From positions 1 to 38,021 of IMG/VR virus record IMGVR_UViG_3300010885_030393: a stretch of DNA of 38,021 nt; one strand, given 5' to 3'. The DNA is from a virus. Each line of letters starts with the position of its first letter. Position 1 is the first letter of the stretch. The notes beneath the pieces were generated by a model that was not told the DNA's origin, searched no databases, and worked only from the letters and a program-made list of their open reading frames with translations. The translations under genes were made by a program, and so were the position numbers. Of the stretch, positions 29,872 through 38,021 are shown piece by piece.

Positions 29872-30401
29872 GTGAAACGCAAACACCTTTGAACAACCCC
29901 ATGCCAGCCATTGATGCGTTGGCACTTGAATGCCAGGATAGGCTTGACGCTGCCGAAAAGGACTACCAGGCCTCACTTACCCGCATTGCCGAGCTGGAAG
30001 CGTTGACGACGCCGCAACCGATTGAGACTGCGCCGAAGGATGGGACTTGGATTCTGCTCAGTAAAACAGGTTGGAGCCGGTGGCTAGATGCTTATTGGGA
30101 TGAAGAAAAAACTGAGTGGTATTGCCGATATGGGCAGAACCAAAAAGCGAACATTGACGACCAACGGTATCAAGGATGCACCCACTGGCTGCCCATGCCG
30201 CCCGCACCGGAGGTAAAAACAAGAAAAGCCATCAAGAAAGTGGGCCGGTGGAAAGAAATCACAGTGTGGGACGACGGCTCAATTCGTGTTGAGTGTTTAG
30301 GTGGACTGGACATGCTTGACCTGACCAAGAAGCAATGGGCGCAACTTGTCAAAGAACTTGCTAAACTTGGAGTTTCAATGCCCGCGCAGGAGGTCAAGTG
30401 A
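29868..30401 (+). CDS. DUF551-like protein
   Basis: ATG 29868 gives 177 residues. The N-terminus is a helix (about 10-45). The middle reads PIETAPKDGTWILLSKTG and ends CTHWLPMPPAP, the DUF551 pattern of unknown function, frequent in phage early regions. The C-terminal ~70 residues (VGRWKEITVWDDGSIRVECL then KKQWAQLVKELAKLGVSM) look like an added small domain, so this may be a fusion. Confidence 0.6.
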   Translation: MSETQTPLNNPMPAIDALALECQDRLDAAEKDYQASLTRIAELEALTTPQPIETAPKDGTWILLSKTGWSRWLDAYWDEEKTEWYCRYGQNQKANIDDQRYQGCTHWLPMPPAPEVKTRKAIKKVGRWKEITVWDDGSIRVECLGGLDMLDLTKKQWAQLVKELAKLGVSMPAQEVK

Positions 30402-30601
30402 CGCCGCAAATCGAGCGCAAGGGAGACAAGGTGCATTACGTGACCGCGTCGGGATTGCGTGGGCATTTCTCGGCCAAGTCGTACAACGGTATCTACGACG
30501 TTATTGACGGGGTGAACGTGGAAACGCGGAGTGGGTTTGTGCTTCGGCTTGACGGGATTGACTACGACGAACTGTTGCGGGTTGTGGAAGGCAATGACTG
30601 A
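30398..30601 (+). CDS. Small hypothetical protein
   Basis: A 67-residue product from a GTG overlapping the previous stop. Beta-rich core (DKVHYVTASGLRGHFSAKSY) then an acidic, Leu-rich end (DGIDYDELLRVVEGND). No family was recognised. Confidence 0.5.
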   Translation: MTPQIERKGDKVHYVTASGLRGHFSAKSYNGIYDVIDGVNVETRSGFVLRLDGIDYDELLRVVEGND

Positions 30602-30854
30602 ACGTCCGATCCCCATGCCCGAGCCGCAACCGCTGACCGTCCGGCAGGTCGTTGAGGAGGCGTTTGGGCCCGTGCCGGAAGGTGCGACAGTCCATGTTGC
30701 GCATCCCGACACTTACGACAAAGACCCCGCGTACCAACTGCCGGGGACAAACGATTGGCGGTGTTTCGGCCCCGACATCAGCGACCGTCCTGCCTCTTCC
30801 TTCATCGGTTTCTTTGGTGAAGACTTTGACCGTGTTGCGAGGGGTGAGGAGTGA
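30594..30854 (+). CDS. Small hypothetical protein
   Basis: From the ATG at 30594, overlapping the previous stop by 8 bases, 86 residues with a Pro-rich N-terminus (RPIPMPEPQPLTVRQVVEEA) and acidic ends. No family was recognised. Confidence 0.5.
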   Translation: MTERPIPMPEPQPLTVRQVVEEAFGPVPEGATVHVAHPDTYDKDPAYQLPGTNDWRCFGPDISDRPASSFIGFFGEDFDRVARGEE

Positions 30855-31045
30855 ACGTTTTTATTGATTTGTGGTTCCGTTTTGTAAACCGTTTTTGGTT
30901 GTTTTTTGAGGTGTTGTGGGTGCTGTCGCACCCAGTCAAGGCGGCTTACCGGCTGGAAGAACTCAGGACGGAACACGAGGCAATGTCTAGCCACATTGCA
31001 TGGCTTGAGGGGGACGACGAATGCACCGACTTCACCGTGAACTGA
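30851..31045 (+). CDS. Small protein with aromatic membrane-like segment
   Basis: GTG start overlapping the previous stop; 64 residues. The N-terminus is strongly aromatic and hydrophobic (VFIDLWFRFVNRFWLFFEVL), interrupted by Arg, so it may lie flat on the membrane rather than cross it; an acidic tail follows (HIAWLEGDDECTDF). The role is unknown. Confidence 0.5.
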   Translation: MNVFIDLWFRFVNRFWLFFEVLWVLSHPVKAAYRLEELRTEHEAMSSHIAWLEGDDECTDFTVN

Positions 31046-31224
31046 ACAACCTTGCGGTGCAGTTTGGCGGTCATGCGGAAATTACTCGCGGGGGACACAT
31101 CCGCATTGTTGTTTCGTTTGGGGTCGTGCTGTGCGGAAGCTCTCCCGCCAGTTGTGACATTGAAATTAAACGCGCACGGTCGCGTCTGAAGGGTTTAAAA
31201 CGCAGGTTTGGGGGGTGCAAATGA
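31021..31224 (+). CDS. HicA-like small protein
   Basis: The 67-residue protein has the HicA-like pattern: LNNLAVQFGGHAEITRGGHI then a beta-hairpin and a basic helix (RARSRLKGLKRR). HicA proteins fold like dsRNA-binding domains, and true members are mRNA interferases with a key His in G-G-H. That G-G-H is present here. No HicB partner lies beside it, so it is an orphan relative, not a toxin-antitoxin pair. Confidence 0.5.
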   Translation: MHRLHRELNNLAVQFGGHAEITRGGHIRIVVSFGVVLCGSSPASCDIEIKRARSRLKGLKRRFGGCK

Positions 31225-31427
31225 CGACGTTCCGCCGCGTCTGGTCTTGCCTTGGCGAAATAGACATGGCTTACAAGCTAGACGCCACCCAACTCAAGAA
31301 GCCCGGATGCCGTCAAAAGCTGTCCGGCAGTTGCTATGTTGAGCGGGAAGGGGACGGGGCCGTCAAGGAATATGTCGAACGGCGTGGGCGACGACGATTG
31401 ATTGGCATTTACCGGGAGGTGTTGTGA
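31221..31427 (+). CDS. Small basic hypothetical protein
   Basis: ATG 31221, preceded by GGGGGG, overlaps the previous stop (ATGA); 68 residues, basic at the end (YVERRGRRRLIGIYREVL). An alternative start at 31266 gives MAYKLDATQ. No family was recognised. Confidence 0.5.
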   Translation: MTTFRRVWSCLGEIDMAYKLDATQLKKPGCRQKLSGSCYVEREGDGAVKEYVERRGRRRLIGIYREVL

Positions 31428-31708
31428 GAGCCCAGTGGACTTCCGAGCCCGACGACGCCGTACAGTCACATGCTGTGCCTCGTGCGCCTCTTGCTTCTTA
31501 CGTGGCGGTTTCGGCCTGCACTCTGGTTGTGGCCGCGTTTCTGATTGGCGTCGGTGCGTTGATCGGGGCACACGCAAAGACCGCGCCCTACAAGGTGAAA
31601 TTGAAAGACCTCGAGCAAAGGTATCAAACCGCTTCAGATATAGCGGCAAAAGCCAACTTAGAGCTTCGGGACGCTAAACGGATGTTGTCTCAGGCTATGA
31701 CCCGTTGA
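31424..31708 (+). CDS. Membrane protein with coiled-coil tail
   Basis: GTG start overlapping the previous stop; 94 residues. One membrane helix (SYVAVSACTLVVAAFLIGVG, about 25-48) then a soluble helical tail (KVKLKDLEQRYQTASDIAAK), like inner-membrane spanin subunits, though it lies in the early unit. Its 3' end overlaps the opposing late gene by 14 bp. Confidence 0.5.
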   Translation: MRAQWTSEPDDAVQSHAVPRAPLASYVAVSACTLVVAAFLIGVGALIGAHAKTAPYKVKLKDLEQRYQTASDIAAKANLELRDAKRMLSQAMTR

Positions 31709-31877
31709 CGCCGAGCGCAGCCGCGTTTGCCCACCCGGACGTTTCGCCGTCGCTGACAAGCCACAGGCAATCGTAATTGTGGTCTTGCTCGACAAGCGTG
31801 ACGGTTGTACCGGCAGGAATGGCCCGCGTATCCCCTTGGATTTCGCGGGCAAGGACAATTTGATCGCCTGAGTTCAT
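31695..31877 (-). CDS. Small SH3-like protein, end of late unit
   Basis: ATG 31877 gives 60 residues, DQIVLAREIQGDTRAIPAGT then VTLVEQDHNYDCLWLVSDGE. The strand spacing suggests a small SH3-like barrel. It is the last late gene; no terminator separates it from the opposite gene. No ribosome site is clear, so the start is uncertain. Confidence 0.45.
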   Translation of the reverse strand: MNSGDQIVLAREIQGDTRAIPAGTTVTLVEQDHNYDCLWLVSDGETSGWANAAALGVNGS

Positions 31878-31888
31878 GGATGTGTTGT

Positions 31889-32812
31889 TTATGTGGTCTT
31901 GCTGACGTACCACTTAGTAGACCCGTCGCTTACACAGTTAAAGAAGCAAAACGCAACGGACGATGTAGACCCAACAATACTTCCTGCCGCCGTAGCCAAG
32001 CCGACCGTAAAAACGCCAGTGTCAATGACAGTCTTGCGGGTGCCCGACGGTACAGTGGCAGGGTCAGGCAACGTGATTGTGGCTGTCGCCGTGACAATCG
32101 TCGTAGATTCGTAAGCCGGGACGCTGTAGTTTCCGCTTTGCGTACTAGTCGTGCCGACGCCCGCAATCGGTTTCCACGAACTGTTATAAGCCCACAAAAC
32201 ATCGTTCGTGGTGTCGTAGTACAACGGTGTAGCCCCGGTGTTTGCGGTGGGAGTGCCCGTGGGCCGACCCGCACCAGACCCAATGTAAACAAAACCGTCC
32301 GTTGCGCTCGTAGAAAGAGCGGAACCGGACGCGTTCAGGACGACCGATCCGCTGCTATAAAAAGCGACTCGCGTAGTCAACGCCGCCGATCCGACGGGCA
32401 CGAGCCGGAAATTGAGGTTTGCCCCCAAAGTGGTGCTTGTCTGCGTTGAGCTTTCTGCCGAAATAGCATTGATCGAAGCCGAAGCGTAACCAGTGTTGCT
32501 TGTATAAGTTCCAAATTGATAGTTAGCAATCCCGGCGAAACCTGCCGGAAACGATTCGGCCGCATTAAGCAACAGTCCCAGGGAGGCTTTGGAATTAAGC
32601 AGTCCGCCGGACAGGGTGCAACTGAAAGAACCCGACGAAGCCCGGACGCCTCCGCAAATCCCCACAAAGTTGTTGGTTTTGTCAATCGTGACAAGCGATG
32701 TGCCTGCCAAACTGCCTCCGTCGTTAAACTGGACTTGCGTGTTGGAGCCCGCGACTGAACCGCCGCCCGATCCGCCTGAACCCGGGGCTTTGTAAAGCGG
32801 AGGGACTGCCAT
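31889..32812 (-). CDS. Tail-fibre-like protein
   Basis: The 307-residue protein begins with a short linker and GGS repeats, then VAGSNTQVQFNDGGSLAGTS, a segment widely seen at the start of phage tail fibres and tailspikes. The body is beta-rich with Thr/Ser/Gly/Asn (TASGTSLVT... to SVAFCFFNCVSDGS). Receptor binding is the likely job. It follows a small structural gene. Confidence 0.6.
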   Translation of the reverse strand: MAVPPLYKAPGSGGSGGGSVAGSNTQVQFNDGGSLAGTSLVTIDKTNNFVGICGGVRASSGSFSCTLSGGLLNSKASLGLLLNAAESFPAGFAGIANYQFGTYTSNTGYASASINAISAESSTQTSTTLGANLNFRLVPVGSAALTTRVAFYSSGSVVLNASGSALSTSATDGFVYIGSGAGRPTGTPTANTGATPLYYDTTNDVLWAYNSSWKPIAGVGTTSTQSGNYSVPAYESTTIVTATATITLPDPATVPSGTRKTVIDTGVFTVGLATAAGSIVGSTSSVAFCFFNCVSDGSTKWYVSKTT

Positions 32813-33159
32813 TAGCCCTGCACCACGTCGTAGGCCGTAGCCGTCACGTTGACCGAGCCGCCCGTGGCAATGACAAACAGGTCGCTACCCTTGGGCACTC
32901 GGAACTGGTCGTAGTTGCCCGCCGTAATCTTGGCTTGGTACGCCGTAGAACTGACCGAGCTTGCCGTGGCTGTAGCCGAAGTGTTTGTCTGCACGTAGAC
33001 GGGGTTGGTGCTGTCGTTATTGCTCAGAACGATCCACTTGTCTGTGTTGACCGAATCGGCCCGCGCACCTGTCCAAGTAGAAGCACCCAGGACGCGCAGG
33101 GGGTTAGATGTGCCGACCGCGACCTGCGCTGTAGTATTAAAAACGTATTGGTTCGGCAT
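32812..33159 (-). CDS. Small structural protein before fibre
   Basis: The 115-residue product is beta-rich (NQYVFNTTAQVAVGTSNPLR then SDLFVIATGGSVNVTATAYD), with no enzyme motif. Position before the fibre gene and the preceding motif-bearing gap suggest a tail or fibre-attachment protein. Confidence 0.5.
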   Translation of the reverse strand: MPNQYVFNTTAQVAVGTSNPLRVLGASTWTGARADSVNTDKWIVLSNNDSTNPVYVQTNTSATATASSVSSTAYQAKITAGNYDQFRVPKGSDLFVIATGGSVNVTATAYDVVQG

Positions 33160-33181
33160 CCCTATCGGCTACCAACACCGC
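33160..33181 (-). promoter_or_regulatory. Late intergenic motif (site A)
   Basis: The 22 bases match 9563-9584 with one difference; the shared core CGGTGTTGGT is at 33171-33180 on the minus strand. The next gene's ATG (33159) follows directly after ATAGGG. The rest of the 69-base gap contains no strong hairpin. Confidence 0.55.
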
Positions 33182-33228
33182 CCAGGCGTGGCGCAGTCGC
33201 AAACGTAACCCCCAAGAAACGTCAAGCC

Positions 33229-36200
33229 TTAGCTTTTTTGTTCCATTGCTTGCCTTATTGCCTTGGTCGCGCCGACCCGCCCCCCCGCGTTGTTCCGTTT
33301 TGGGGCCGGGATCGTGGTGTAGCCAAACAGTTGTTGCAACAGATCGTTTGACCCGGCTTCTTCTTGTTGCTGTTCGTACTGAGACTTGGGCAACACGCCG
33401 AACATCTGCGCCACCTTGAGGACGGACGGGTTTAACGCTGCCGCGCCCGCGACAGGGTTGAGCGGTTCCGTGCCTGTCTCCATAAACGACGGTTGAACCT
33501 TTCCCGTGTCAATATCGCGGAGCCCAAGCATGTACGGTTCCTTGCCGGTCAATCCCACGATGGCCGCTTTTGTGGCAGGCCCAGAAGTAAACGGGTGACT
33601 GATTTGGTTGAACGCGTCGGTGCCTGCGCCTTCCGCGACCTGCTGTGCGTTGCCGCCCGACACTGCTGCGTTGTATCCGCCGGTCGCGCCGGTCGCTTTC
33701 AGCCCACGACCCAGAAGCGGGTTCATAAAGCTAAGCAAATCAAACTCTAGCCGCCCTTTTTTGCCGGTCGCAATTTTTTGAAGCATCGGCCCGACTTGCG
33801 GATCGTCTTGCATTTGGCTGGGCACCGGAACGTATCCGAGTTTAGAACCAGGCACCTGCCACGGCCACTGGCCCGTCATGCCGTAGTACACCGCCGCCCA
33901 TGTGGTCAGTCCGCCGATGGTGCCGCCGGTCAGTTGTTGGTACACTTTTAGCTTGGCCTGCTGGCCCTTGGGCAAATCAGGCACGACTGCCATTCCAGGA
34001 ACCGCTGCACGGGTGCCCGACAGGGCCATCGTTTTGCCTGCGGTAAAAAACGGGGCCACGCCTGTGTCTTTAAGGTTGCGCTCGACCTTGGCCTCTAACA
34101 CTTTGTTGTACGCGCCCATCTGGTTCACAAACTGCCTGATCTCGGCAGGGCTGGCGCCCGGCTTGATCTGGTCAAGGGTGCGGAGCATCACAAGCCGGGT
34201 GCGGGTGTCCACGCCGCGAGGCCCGTAAAGCGCAGGGCCGAAGCTGAACTTTAAGCCCGTTTTCAGTTCTGCGCCAGTCATGTTTGCAAACTCTTTACTG
34301 TACGTCTCGCCCATCGTCTTTTCGGGCAACGCTCCGGCCTTGGCAAGACGCATCAAATCTTTGGGTGCTTGCGGGTCTTTGAGCGGGTCAGTCATCAAAA
34401 CCTGCACCAGCGAGTTCAGACGTTTGATGCCGGGGATGTTTGCAATCGGGCCACCCTTGAGGTACGGGGTATTAGCGACCAAAACTCCCAACACGTTTTT
34501 GGAGTGGAACACCGCATCCAGCGGGCCGACCATGCCAAACGCGTTTAACGCGCCGACCGCTTTCTTGTACGCCGACGGGGAAAGGTCGCTGCGGTTGTCG
34601 AGCGCAGGGGCCAGTTCTTCCGCGAGCCAATTTGGCATACGAACGTACTGCGCTTTTGTGTGAATTTCCTTAACGCTTCCGTCGGGCTGGACTTCTAAAA
34701 TTGTGCGCGACGGCCTGGTCATGACCGTCCTGCCTTCGTAGTCCTGGCCTTTGAAATTAAATGGGGTGTTACCCTTGTTTTCAGTAGTGACTTCAATCAG
34801 GCCCGCTTGTTTCAGCTGGTCGATCAACGCCGCCTTTGTGTTGGCTTTAAGGCTTTCGGTGTAAGCGTTTACGATAGCTTTGGGGCTTACGTCGTAATCC
34901 GCGCCGGTGCCTTTAGCTTGGAAGTTGCGCGGGTTGCCGGGTGCCGACATGGGACGCCCAATGCCTGCCTTGCGTCCGACCTTTCCACCCTCCGCCGTCA
35001 ACGCTTCAAGCGGAAAATACGTGTCAAGCGGGCCGAGGTTCGCGGACTTGACCCCGTTGTTCAATTGGTGCGCGTCGTTAAACGCTTGCTCAAACAATTC
35101 CTTGTACGCCCTGACGCCCTGTTGAATGCGAGGGTCTGCGACCGCCGCGTTAAACTCCGCGTCCGACATCATGTGCGTGGTCGGGGTCGTGTCGCCGCTC
35201 TTTACCTTGCCTTCCTCAATGCCCCGAAGCCGGGACTCCGCAAGCGTCCTGAACAGCCTGTCGGTCTGTCCACCTGTCGCTTTTGACAGCTCGTTCATGC
35301 CCGACCGCATTAGCACAGCGGCCTGAGAACGGGACGAACCGTAACGGGCCGCAAGGTCGGCGGCGGGTTGGTCGGCCTTGCTTAGGTCGGTCAAGTTTTC
35401 GACCCACAGATTGCGGAGCCGAGATCCAATGTCCCCGTACTTCTTTGATCCCGTCGGGCCGACGTTAAACGCTTCCTCTGCAACCTTGCGCGGGTCAATG
35501 CCTGCGTTGACCTCGACCGGGCCTAGCCTTTCTTCTTTCGGCCCGCTACCGACCGCCGCGTCATTTCCGCTTGCCCGAGATTCTTGCGCCCGATTGCCGC
35601 CGCCAACGCTTTCGGGTCTTTGGCTCCCTGCTTGGCTAATTTGCTCGCCAGTTTGCTGAAGTTGCTTTCCTTTGCCATTTACTTGCCCTTCTTCTTGGCC
35701 TTGAGGAACGCCGGAAGCTGCTTGGCGTCCCGTTTCTTGTCCGCCAAACTGCCCTCCTTCATTCCCTTGTCGTTGTCCATTTTGGATTTTTCGTACTGCT
35801 TCATTTGCTTGGGGGTTGGTTTTTTCATGGGGGGTTCTTCCTAGTTTCTTGTCAATAGCCGCCTTATATTCTTCTGGGGATTGACGGACAACATCTTGAA
35901 TGACTGCCTTAGCGTTAGGCTTGCGTTGGGTCACGGCATATCCCGTTTCCAGTTCTGTGCCTGTGTAGCCGTTGGGCGTCTTGTGGACACCAAACCGAAG
36001 CGACGCATCATCAGGGTGCGCAAACGTTGCGCCTTCAACCAATGCCTTGGTGCCTCCGCTATCAATCTCAAACGACCCACGTTTGGTTTTGACGGTTGAT
36101 GCTTTTGCCGCCGCTAACCTGTCTTGCTCATACTTGGCCTTTGATTCGGTTTGCTGTTGCTCATATTTGGCACGAGCCGTATCTTGGCGTGATTGCTCCA

Positions 36201-37947
36201 TGTCCGCTTTTGCTTTCACGGCTTGCTTGGCTGGCTCGGTCAATGGCTCCATTGCGCCCGGGCTGAATCGTTCACGCAACACGGCGTTGCCGCCTGATTT
36301 GGCTTTTGTGGCGGGAGGCTCAAACGTCACCGAGTCCAGTGGCACCATGTACGTCTTACCACCATATTGCGCCGAAACCCAAGGCTGGGTTGACTTTGGA
36401 GCAAGGTACATTTCCCGGTCTGCGTATTTTTGAGCCAACGCAGGGATTGCATCATTGAACGCCTTTGTCCGGTCTATGTATGCTTGCGGGTCAGTCGACT
36501 TGGCTGCAACTTTTTTGGATGCAGCCTGCAACAACTGAATTGAGTCGTCATTGCGCCCAATTGAGCCCGATTGAGACGCCGTTCCCTTTCCTCCCTCCCC
36601 ACCCACAACTGGCAAGGTTTTGGAACTAGTAGAGCCGGAGGGAGTCGAACCCTCGTTTGCAGCGGGCATCGCCGCCGCCGAGCCCGTCGGCCCCTCTACT
36701 GGTATAGGTTCTTGTGGTTTTCTATACACGTCAGGCGCAGCATGTATAGGTTCTACTGGTGTTGCAAGTCGTCCGGCATCGACCGGGGCGGGTTGTTGCG
36801 GAACCAAAGCCCGTACTAATTCTTGATGCGGTTCATTGATTGGCGGGGCAGACTGGGCTTGCTTGATCTCCCCTACGACATCGGGATACCTGCTGACCGC
36901 ATCGGTAAACGCGGTAGGGCCAGACTTTGCGGCTTGGCTTAGCTTCCTGCCCGCTTCAATACCGTGCTTGAGCGCGACAAGAAGCATGACCGCGTTCATC
37001 CACCGAGGCGCAACGTCCTGAACAGACTCGCCAGGTTGCGGTACGGGGTTAAGCGACTTGGCAAACTCTGGGAAGTTTGACGCCGAGTCCGCAATCATCT
37101 TGCCCATGTAAATTTGACTGACGCCCGGGATCATAAACGGCACAAAGTCAAGTGCCATCGTCGTCGCCTGGTTCAGTTGCCCAACTTGCTTTTGGCTGTT
37201 CGGATCGCCTTGGTCTGCGGTGGCCTGTAATGCCGCCAAGTCGTTCATCGTTTGACCGCCAAGCACCGTCGAACCGGTCACCGCCTGAGCGATGGGGTTG
37301 TTCTGTAACGCCTGGGCCGCACCGGACACTGTAAAGGGCTTGTTGCCTTGCTCAATCCTTTGTTGCCGCGCTTGGCCTGTCACAAACCCCTGACCGCCGG
37401 TGGACGCCGCTTGCGCGATTTGCTCGGCTTCGGTCTGGGCTTTGAGGTTGGTGACCTCCGAACTGTTAGGAGTGGTGCTGACCGTCGGGCCGCTGGGCAA
37501 GCTGTACGGTTGAACCCGCATGTTTACGGGATCGACAACGGGAATGTCCCGCCCGTACACCGTGCCCGGGTGCTGCAGTAACCATTGACGGTATGCGGTG
37601 TCGGTTCGTATGCCGTAATCGCCGTCTACCGAATTCTTGGATTCGTCGGTCGTTCGGCTAGTAAACTGATCCGGCAACAGCCCCGCCGCCTTCAACCCGA
37701 TCTGTACGGCCTTGATTTTGTTTGCGTCCCAACCTTCGGGAGCGTCTGGTCGCACAATGGGGCCACTTGGCTTAGTTAAATCCGACGCCCGCACCTGGCT
37801 TCCCGCAGGACGCACCGCCTTCATAACGCTCGGGGTCATGCGCACGCCGCCGGTGCTTCTGACCTGACCGCTTAACGCCGATTGCCGAGCAAGCGGGTCG
37901 CTGCCGATCATCGTGACGGGAATGCCGCCAAAGGTCTTGTCAGCCAT
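33229..37947 (-). CDS. Giant virion protein (ejection/internal protein-like)
   Basis: The 1572-residue product, started at the ATG at 37947 (ribosome site GGAGGGCGG), is the largest gene. About residues 75-135 look like a peptidoglycan-binding-type domain (IKAVQIGLKAAGLLPDQFTS). A long Pro/Ala/Ser/Gln linker follows (about 130-800). The C-terminal half has helices and a membrane-like stretch (GLTTWAAVYYGMTGQWPWQV). Size, place next to the RlpA-like gene and composition fit the large internal ejection proteins of podoviruses such as T7 gp16. A 25-nt tRNA 3'-end match lies in its linker. No polymerase or protease motif was recognised. Confidence 0.6.
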   Translation of the reverse strand: MADKTFGGIPVTMIGSDPLARQSALSGQVRSTGGVRMTPSVMKAVRPAGSQVRASDLTKPSGPIVRPDAPEGWDANKIKAVQIGLKAAGLLPDQFTSRTTDESKNSVDGDYGIRTDTAYRQWLLQHPGTVYGRDIPVVDPVNMRVQPYSLPSGPTVSTTPNSSEVTNLKAQTEAEQIAQAASTGGQGFVTGQARQQRIEQGNKPFTVSGAAQALQNNPIAQAVTGSTVLGGQTMNDLAALQATADQGDPNSQKQVGQLNQATTMALDFVPFMIPGVSQIYMGKMIADSASNFPEFAKSLNPVPQPGESVQDVAPRWMNAVMLLVALKHGIEAGRKLSQAAKSGPTAFTDAVSRYPDVVGEIKQAQSAPPINEPHQELVRALVPQQPAPVDAGRLATPVEPIHAAPDVYRKPQEPIPVEGPTGSAAAMPAANEGSTPSGSTSSKTLPVVGGEGGKGTASQSGSIGRNDDSIQLLQAASKKVAAKSTDPQAYIDRTKAFNDAIPALAQKYADREMYLAPKSTQPWVSAQYGGKTYMVPLDSVTFEPPATKAKSGGNAVLRERFSPGAMEPLTEPAKQAVKAKADMEQSRQDTARAKYEQQQTESKAKYEQDRLAAAKASTVKTKRGSFEIDSGGTKALVEGATFAHPDDASLRFGVHKTPNGYTGTELETGYAVTQRKPNAKAVIQDVVRQSPEEYKAAIDKKLGRTPHEKTNPQANEAVRKIQNGQRQGNEGGQFGGQETGRQAASGVPQGQEEGQVNGKGKQLQQTGEQISQAGSQRPESVGGGNRAQESRASGNDAAVGSGPKEERLGPVEVNAGIDPRKVAEEAFNVGPTGSKKYGDIGSRLRNLWVENLTDLSKADQPAADLAARYGSSRSQAAVLMRSGMNELSKATGGQTDRLFRTLAESRLRGIEEGKVKSGDTTPTTHMMSDAEFNAAVADPRIQQGVRAYKELFEQAFNDAHQLNNGVKSANLGPLDTYFPLEALTAEGGKVGRKAGIGRPMSAPGNPRNFQAKGTGADYDVSPKAIVNAYTESLKANTKAALIDQLKQAGLIEVTTENKGNTPFNFKGQDYEGRTVMTRPSRTILEVQPDGSVKEIHTKAQYVRMPNWLAEELAPALDNRSDLSPSAYKKAVGALNAFGMVGPLDAVFHSKNVLGVLVANTPYLKGGPIANIPGIKRLNSLVQVLMTDPLKDPQAPKDLMRLAKAGALPEKTMGETYSKEFANMTGAELKTGLKFSFGPALYGPRGVDTRTRLVMLRTLDQIKPGASPAEIRQFVNQMGAYNKVLEAKVERNLKDTGVAPFFTAGKTMALSGTRAAVPGMAVVPDLPKGQQAKLKVYQQLTGGTIGGLTTWAAVYYGMTGQWPWQVPGSKLGYVPVPSQMQDDPQVGPMLQKIATGKKGRLEFDLLSFMNPLLGRGLKATGATGGYNAAVSGGNAQQVAEGAGTDAFNQISHPFTSGPATKAAIVGLTGKEPYMLGLRDIDTGKVQPSFMETGTEPLNPVAGAAALNPSVLKVAQMFGVLPKSQYEQQQEEAGSNDLLQQLFGYTTIPAPKRNNAGGRVGATKAIRQAMEQKS
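36630..36654 (-). other. tRNA 3'-end-like segment inside virion gene
   Basis: On the minus strand GAGGG-TTCGACT-CCCTC forms a perfect 5-bp T-arm with canonical 7-base loop, followed directly by CGGCTCT and A, shaped as the 3' acceptor strand plus discriminator. No matching 5' half or anticodon arm lies upstream, so it is not a tRNA gene. Short matches to tRNA 3' ends are what phage attachment sites look like; no integrase is encoded here. Confidence 0.5.
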
Positions 37948-38021
37948 TAATCCGCCCTCCAAAACTGAAACTGCATATCGGTCTGCCCGCCGACTCCGTT
38001 CATCAAACCTTTTGCCATGTC
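37899..38021. repeat. Terminal direct repeat, right copy
   Basis: Exact copy of bases 1-123. Removing one copy gives a 37898-bp circle in which the RlpA-domain gene leads straight into the giant virion gene by a TAATG overlap. Confidence 0.95.

Noticed and set aside
31021-31427. HicA/HicB toxin-antitoxin pair
   Set aside because: The downstream 68-residue basic protein has no HicB-like RNase H or HTH features, so only an orphan HicA-like protein is supported.
36630-36720. A complete tRNA gene on the minus strand
   Set aside because: Only the T-arm and 3' acceptor strand are present; no 5' acceptor, D-arm or anticodon stem could be folded from the upstream bases.

Overview
The window is the complete genome of a tailed bacteriophage, about 37.9 kb. 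Its first 123 bases recur exactly as its last 123 bases (37899-38021), so the contig closes into a circle. The DNA is moderately GC-rich, uses the standard code with many GTG starts and Shine-Dalgarno sites, and is packed with stop/start overlaps. The structural set (portal, scaffold-like protein, HK97-fold capsid, tail adaptor, large nozzle-like protein, very large virion proteins; no sheath or tape measure) suggests a short-tailed, podovirus-like particle. I could not identify the host.

Four transcription units are visible. (1) A leftward late unit of about 26 kb runs from 20241 down to 1 and, across the circle junction, from 37947 down to 31695. In order it holds a small Cys protein, a membrane peptide, a phosphoesterase, a lysis block (GH75 chitosanase-like enzyme, membrane peptides), a sigma-factor-like protein, the terminase pair, portal, scaffold, capsid, adaptor, nozzle, a protein with an RlpA-like domain, a ~1570-residue virion protein and tail-fibre-like genes. 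(2) A short rightward unit (20419-21688) ends at a good intrinsic terminator. (3) A leftward early unit (27067-21710) carries an HTH regulator, a hexapeptide-repeat protein, tiny membrane peptides, a RuvC-like resolvase, a C5-cytosine methyltransferase and a DnaB-N/RecA-fold helicase, followed by iteron-like repeats. (4) A rightward early unit (27207-31708) carries an ERF annealing protein, SSB and many small proteins, including SWIM-like, DUF551-like, HicA-like and Gly-Tyr-repeat proteins.

The two early units diverge from a switch (27068-27206) with two copies of a 12-bp palindrome, one inside the leftward promoter spacer. Replication probably uses the helicase, SSB, ERF protein and resolvase with host polymerase and primase, since neither is encoded here. 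No integrase was found, although a 25-nt match to a tRNA 3' end lies inside the giant virion gene.

The most notable points are: a class 3 (Trp-Cys-Thr) intein with a LAGLIDADG endonuclease splitting the Walker A motif of the large terminase; a long second reading frame inside the cytosine methyltransferase gene that looks like a conserved protein family in its own right; a phage sigma-like gene together with a 10-bp motif repeated in three late intergenic gaps; GTTGACA iterons; and a run of small genes 34 to 57 codons long that are easily missed.
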